Shown one piece after another: positions 60,320 to 64,000 of a stretch of DNA of 64,000 nucleotides (position 1 is its first letter; the number at the start of each line of letters is the position of its first letter). The translations under genes were made by a program, and so were the position numbers. The DNA is taken from NCBI GenBank assembly GCA_046351325.1, contig JAXLYR010000017.1, positions 1 through 64,000 of the forward strand. Direction: 5' to 3'. The notes under the pieces are model-generated. The model made no database searches, was not told where the DNA came from, and saw only the letters and a program-made list of their open reading frames with translations. This DNA is from Xiheicaenibacterium sp046351325 (GTDB taxonomy: Bacteria; Myxococcota_A; Polyangia; Polyangiales; Polyangiaceae).

Positions 60320-62656
60320 GTGAGATCACGACACCATTGGCCGCTCCTCTTCCTCGCGCTCGCTGCGTGCAGCTCCAAGCCTTCGGCCTCGACCTCGAGC
60401 GCGCCCATCGTGACGGGCACGAGCCAACAGGTCGCGAAGCCCGAACTCCCGCAGACGCTCCAGGATCCGCGTGAGCCCATGTTGGCGCGCACCATCGACG
60501 AGCTCCTGTCCGAGCAGCACCTCCTGCGCAAGCCGATCGATGATGCCCTGTCGAAGGAGGCTTTTCCCAAGTATCTGGAGGAGCTCGACGGCTCGAAGCT
60601 CTTCCTCCTGAAGGAGAACATCACGTCGCTCTCGCAGTTCTCCGACCAGATGGACGACGAGCTCGAGCAAGGTGATCTCCTGCTCGCGCGCTACGGCGCC
60701 GCGCTGATGGCGCGCCGGCGCAAGGTCGTAGCCGACATGGTCGCGTCGCTCCTCGCGTCGCCGTTCGACTTCACCGAGAAGGAGTCCTTCGAGGCCGACT
60801 CCGAGAAGCGGGAATATTGTGCGAGCGAGGATGATCTCAAGGCGCGGTGGCGTGCCTTCCTCAAGCTCCAGGTCCTCGAGCGGGTCGAGCAGCTCGATCA
60901 GATCGCCGACGCCCTCCAAAAGCAGAAGGACAAGGCGGCCGAGGCCAAGAGCTCTGATCCGAAGAAGAAGGTCGCCGACAAGCCCAAAGACAAAGACGCC
61001 GGTAAAGACAAACCCAAGGACAAAGACAAGGCGAAGGACAAGGACGTCGCGCAAAAGGACGAGCCCCCGCCGCCGAAGTTCGAGGACATCCCGCCGACCT
61101 TCGAGGGGCGTGAGGAGAAGGCCCGCAAAGAGCTCGCGACCCGCTACGCGACTCGCTTCACGCGGTGGGCCGACCCCGAGGGACTCGAGCCGGCAGAGCA
61201 GTTCTTGAACGCCGTCGCGTCGGTCTACGACCCACACACGGTCTTCATGGCGCCGTCCGAGAGCGAGAACTTCGACATCCAAATCACCGGCACCCTCGAG
61301 GGCATCGGCGCCGCCTTGGGTGAGGAAGATCACTATGTCGCCGTTAAAGAGATCATCCCGGGCGGCGCGAGCGCTCAGCAGGGCAAGCTCGAGACTGGGG
61401 ATCTCATCCTCGCGGTAGCCCAGGAGAAGGGCGACCCGGTCGACGTCACGGACATGCCAATCGACAAGGTCGTAGGCATGATTCGCGGGCCCAAGGGGAC
61501 AATCGTCACGCTGACAGTCAAGAAAGCGGACGGCCACATCGAGTCCATTTCGATCAAGCGCGACGTCGTCCAGATCGAGGCGAACTACGCGCGCGGCGCC
61601 ATCATCAGCCTCGGCAAAGGGCGAGAGTCCGTCGGCTACATCAAGCTCCCCGGCTTCTACGGCGAGCTCAAGAGCCGCTCCAAGCAGGCCGAGCGCAACG
61701 CCACCGACGACGTGAAGGCGCTGCTCGACGGCCTCAAGCAACGTGGCGTCAAGGCTGTGATCCTCGACCTGCGCGGCAACGGCGGCGGCCTGCTCGACCA
61801 CGCGCGCGACATCTCGGGCCTCTTCAGCCCGACCGGGCCCGTCGTCGCCGCGCGCGACTCCGACGGCAAAATGGATGTCCTCGTCGACAAGAACCCCGAG
61901 GTCACCTTCGACGGCGATCTCGTGGTCATGGTCGATCGATTCAGCGCCTCGGCCTCGGAGATCGTCGCCGCCGCCCTACAGGATTATCAGCGCGCGGTCA
62001 TCGTGGGCACCGGGCCCACGCACGGCAAGGGCACCGTCCAAGCCGTCGTCGAGCTCGACCGCTATCGCAAGACCCCACCGAAGCCGGGGCAGTCGCTCGG
62101 CATCTTCAAGATCACGATCGAGCAGTTCTTCCGGGTCAACGGTGAGTCCACGCAGTGGCGCGGGGTGATCCCCGACGTCGTGCTCCCCGACCCGGCGTCG
62201 TGGGTCGAGTCGGGTGAGCGCACGCTCTTCCACTCCATCCCTTGGACCTCGATCGATCCGCTCCATTACGACATCGTCCCGCACAAGTGGTCGCCGCAGG
62301 CCCTGTCGGCCTCGAGCAAGCAGCGCGTCTCTGGCGACTCGGCCTTCGCGAAGATCGACGAGTTCGGGCAGGTGCTCACCAAGCAGCGCAAAGACACGCT
62401 CGTGCCCGTCGAGCTCCAAGCTTGGAAGGAGATGCGCAAGCGCGAGCGCGACGCCCTCGACGCTGCGGACCCTCAGCTCTCGAAGCTGAAGCCCCGCTTC
62501 GACGTCATCCCCGTAGACGCGAAGGGCGCAATCCAGAACGTGGCGCCCGACGACAAGGCCAGCAAGCAGATCGAGGACTTTCGCAACGGCCTCTCCAAAG
62601 ACATCTGGATCGAAGAGTCACTCCGCGTCCTCGAGGACATGGCCAAAGCCAAATAG
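60320..62656 (+). CDS. S41 C-terminal processing protease (Prc/Ctp family) lipoprotein
   Basis: A 778-aa protease. Signal LLFLALAACSSK has a lipobox. The N-terminal helical region (to about 290) has a Lys/Asp-rich low-complexity insert at residues 213-249. A PDZ domain follows (GTLEGIGAALGEEDHYVAVK, PGGASAQQGKLETGDLI), then the catalytic domain: VILDLRGNGGGLLDHA, DRFSASASEIVAAAL with the nucleophilic Ser in SASASE, and GTGPTHGKGTVQ with the catalytic Lys. The long form with N- and C-terminal extensions is that of Prc/Tsp. It degrades or trims periplasmic proteins. It is divergent from the kinase gene, 89 bp between starts. Confidence 0.93.
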   Translation: MRSRHHWPLLFLALAACSSKPSASTSSAPIVTGTSQQVAKPELPQTLQDPREPMLARTIDELLSEQHLLRKPIDDALSKEAFPKYLEELDGSKLFLLKENITSLSQFSDQMDDELEQGDLLLARYGAALMARRRKVVADMVASLLASPFDFTEKESFEADSEKREYCASEDDLKARWRAFLKLQVLERVEQLDQIADALQKQKDKAAEAKSSDPKKKVADKPKDKDAGKDKPKDKDKAKDKDVAQKDEPPPPKFEDIPPTFEGREEKARKELATRYATRFTRWADPEGLEPAEQFLNAVASVYDPHTVFMAPSESENFDIQITGTLEGIGAALGEEDHYVAVKEIIPGGASAQQGKLETGDLILAVAQEKGDPVDVTDMPIDKVVGMIRGPKGTIVTLTVKKADGHIESISIKRDVVQIEANYARGAIISLGKGRESVGYIKLPGFYGELKSRSKQAERNATDDVKALLDGLKQRGVKAVILDLRGNGGGLLDHARDISGLFSPTGPVVAARDSDGKMDVLVDKNPEVTFDGDLVVMVDRFSASASEIVAAALQDYQRAVIVGTGPTHGKGTVQAVVELDRYRKTPPKPGQSLGIFKITIEQFFRVNGESTQWRGVIPDVVLPDPASWVESGERTLFHSIPWTSIDPLHYDIVPHKWSPQALSASSKQRVSGDSAFAKIDEFGQVLTKQRKDTLVPVELQAWKEMRKRERDALDAADPQLSKLKPRFDVIPVDAKGAIQNVAPDDKASKQIEDFRNGLSKDIWIEESLRVLEDMAKAK

Positions 62657-62683
62657 GCTATTGGGAGTAGCAGTCGCCGCCTT

Positions 62684-62699
62684 CGCCCCGCCAGGGGCG
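62684..62699. terminator. GC-rich hairpin between convergent genes
   Basis: CGCCCC and GGGGCG form a perfect 6-bp stem with a GCCA loop in the 78-bp gap between the convergent protease and flavocytochrome genes; an outer CGCCGCC/GGCGGCG pairing is also possible. It probably serves as a terminator for one or both genes, though no T-run follows. Confidence 0.45.
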
Positions 62700-62734
62700 G
62701 CGCGAGTTCTTCGAGAGATGCTGCTTCCAGGGGA

Positions 62735-64000
62735 CTAGAAACGCTCGAATCGATAGGGAAGCTCGAGCCGCGCCGCCGCCCGCTCGAGCTCGCGACCGAG
62801 CGCGGCCGGCCCACAATAGAAGACGCTCGGGCGGGGTAGACCACCGGGGCTGGCCTCGGCGACGAAGGCCGCGAGGAGCGCGTCGAGGTCGGGCCGACCG
62901 AGGCGCGTGCGCGTCCGCAAACCGGTAATCAGATCCGCGCCCGTCGCGCCAAAATGGATCTCCTTCGCCAGGTCGAGCACGCTGCCCTCGAGCTCCTTCT
63001 TGGCGCCGGTGAAATAGACGCAGAGGTCGAGCCAGCCGCTGTCGTTCTTCGACTCGAGCTCGGAGAGCAGCTGCGTGAACCACTCGAAGGACTCCTGCTC
63101 GCGGCTGATCCAGACGAAGTGCAGTCTGCGCAAGCGCCCGGGCTCACCGAGCTGACGCTTCATGTGCAGGCTCTTCAGCACCGACGCGAAGGGCGTGACC
63201 CCAATACCGGCTCCGACGAGGACGGCGTGCTCGTGTTCGAAGATGTGCGCGCTCGGCGTGCCGTAGGGACCGTCGACGTAGATCGCCTGTCCGTAATGGC
63301 CAATCGGGACGGAGTAGCGCTCGCGCAGCGCGCGTGTCCAATTGCCCAAAGACCGCACGTGCACGGTGAGTGAGCTCTTGTGCTCGGGCGCGCTCGTCAG
63401 GGTGAAGGGGTGCCACTCGCCGCGCGCGACCGAGGGAACGCAGATGAAGACGAAGTCGCCGGGCTCGTAGTCGAAGGACTCGGCGCGCGCGAACCGGAGC
63501 ATCGTCACGCCTGACGCCAGCGGTCGCGCGTCGAGCAGCGCGGTCGGTCGAATGCGGACCTTGAGTCGCAGGAGCTGCTCGAAGAGGAACGCGGCGCCGG
63601 GTAGGACGAGCCACATCCAGAACACCGGGCCGTGCAAAACAGCGAGCGCGAACCACGCCCAATACGCGAGGTGCGTGAAGTGAAAGAGCTCGAAGCGCCC
63701 TTTTTCCCGCACGCGCGGTCGAGCGCAGGCCCACATCACGAGCAGCACGGCGAGGAGCGCATAGCCCGTCAAATACGCGGGCGCCCAAGGGTGCGGCGTC
63801 ACCGCGACGAGCAGGTTCACTCCGTGGGCGACGCTGTGGAGGATCGACAGGATGAACACGCCCTCACCGATCGCTCGGTGAATCTCGATGTTGTGATCGA
63901 GTGGAAAGATCGGCGCGAGCGGCGTGCGGCGGATGGCGGTCCACACGTGGCGCAGCATCGGGATGAGGAGCCACGGGCCGCACAGGTTCAGGCACGCGCC
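62735..64000 (-). CDS. NADPH-oxidase-like ferric reductase flavocytochrome (5' end outside the window)
   Basis: Partial: 421 C-terminal residues are visible and the frame stays open to the window edge (GACLNLCGPWLLIPMLRH at the start). The membrane part has paired His in HRAIGEGVFILSILHSVAH and HFTHLAYWAWFALAVLHG, which bind two haems. It continues with an FAD domain (GDFVFICVPSVARGEWHPFTL: the HPFTL motif binds FAD) and an NAD(P)H domain (VLVGAGIGVTPFASVLKSL, FVWISREQESFEWF, FYCGPAALG). The order matches NOX/DUOX-type enzymes, which move electrons from NADPH across the membrane to oxygen or ferric iron. An N-terminal EF-hand region, present in NOX5-like forms, would lie outside. Confidence 0.9.
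   Translation of the reverse strand, partial: GACLNLCGPWLLIPMLRHVWTAIRRTPLAPIFPLDHNIEIHRAIGEGVFILSILHSVAHGVNLLVAVTPHPWAPAYLTGYALLAVLLVMWACARPRVREKGRFELFHFTHLAYWAWFALAVLHGPVFWMWLVLPGAAFLFEQLLRLKVRIRPTALLDARPLASGVTMLRFARAESFDYEPGDFVFICVPSVARGEWHPFTLTSAPEHKSSLTVHVRSLGNWTRALRERYSVPIGHYGQAIYVDGPYGTPSAHIFEHEHAVLVGAGIGVTPFASVLKSLHMKRQLGEPGRLRRLHFVWISREQESFEWFTQLLSELESKNDSGWLDLCVYFTGAKKELEGSVLDLAKEIHFGATGADLITGLRTRTRLGRPDLDALLAAFVAEASPGGLPRPSVFYCGPAALGRELERAAARLELPYRFERF

Overview
The window looks like a chromosomal segment of a high-GC member of the Myxococcota, most likely the Polyangia/Sorangiineae side. The reasons are the strongly G/C-biased third codon positions on both strands, the many GTG starts with 1-8 nt overlaps between genes, and about a dozen predicted lipoproteins with Gly/Ser/Thr-rich linkers after the lipobox Cys. 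The Cys-rich/ferritin-like lipoprotein, the YVTN-type cytochrome lipoprotein and the large NRPS/PKS genes also fit. I see no insertion sequence, prophage, rRNA, CRISPR array or plasmid-type gene. The organism assignment is an inference from style and gene content, not from a marker gene.

Layout. 1-10.97 kb: the N-terminus of glycine dehydrogenase (gcvP, cut by the window edge), then envelope genes: a sulfatase-modifying-factor-like lipoprotein, a secreted GH3 glycosidase, a CorA-like channel, several lipoproteins and a two-gene operon for a beta-propeller di-haem cytochrome lipoprotein with its partner. 11-24.3 kb: a ferritin-like lipoprotein, 5'-3' exonuclease and ROK kinase operon, a short-chain dehydrogenase, tRNA-Arg(CCG), an extradiol dioxygenase, a TPR lipoprotein with one terminal haem c motif, a GuaB1-type IMPDH/GMPR protein, and an acetate kinase fused to a PduL phosphotransacylase.

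24.3-43.8 kb is the most interesting part. A flippase gene diverges from an eight-gene, tightly coupled operon: SGNH membrane protein, MBOAT acyltransferase, small acyl carrier protein, acetoacetyl-CoA-synthetase-like ligase, a 2710-aa hybrid NRPS-PKS-aminotransferase, a C-A-PCP NRPS, and two alpha/beta-hydrolases with unusual nucleophile elbows. The first four resemble the parts list of the Dlt D-alanylation system (DltD, DltB, DltC and a ligase). I propose that the assembly line makes a small amino-acyl group, predicted from a Thr code, malonate extension, beta-transamination and a Gly-like code. The MBOAT/SGNH pair would then attach it to an extracytoplasmic polymer. That function is a hypothesis.

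43.8-50.4 kb holds a zinc-ribbon membrane protein, a protein of unknown function, a nucleoside hydrolase, an L,D-transpeptidase lipoprotein and small envelope proteins. 50.5-55.8 kb is a second small biosynthetic operon: glutamine-dependent asparagine synthase, acyl-AMP ligase, HemK-like methyltransferase, acyl carrier protein and hexapeptide acyltransferase. It resembles the accessory genes found with exosortase/polysaccharide loci, although no exosortase is present here. 55.8-64 kb carries a secreted protein, a B12-binding radical SAM protein with TPRs, a hybrid histidine kinase whose phospho-acceptor His is replaced by Gln, an S41 C-terminal protease lipoprotein and a NOX-like flavocytochrome cut by the window end.
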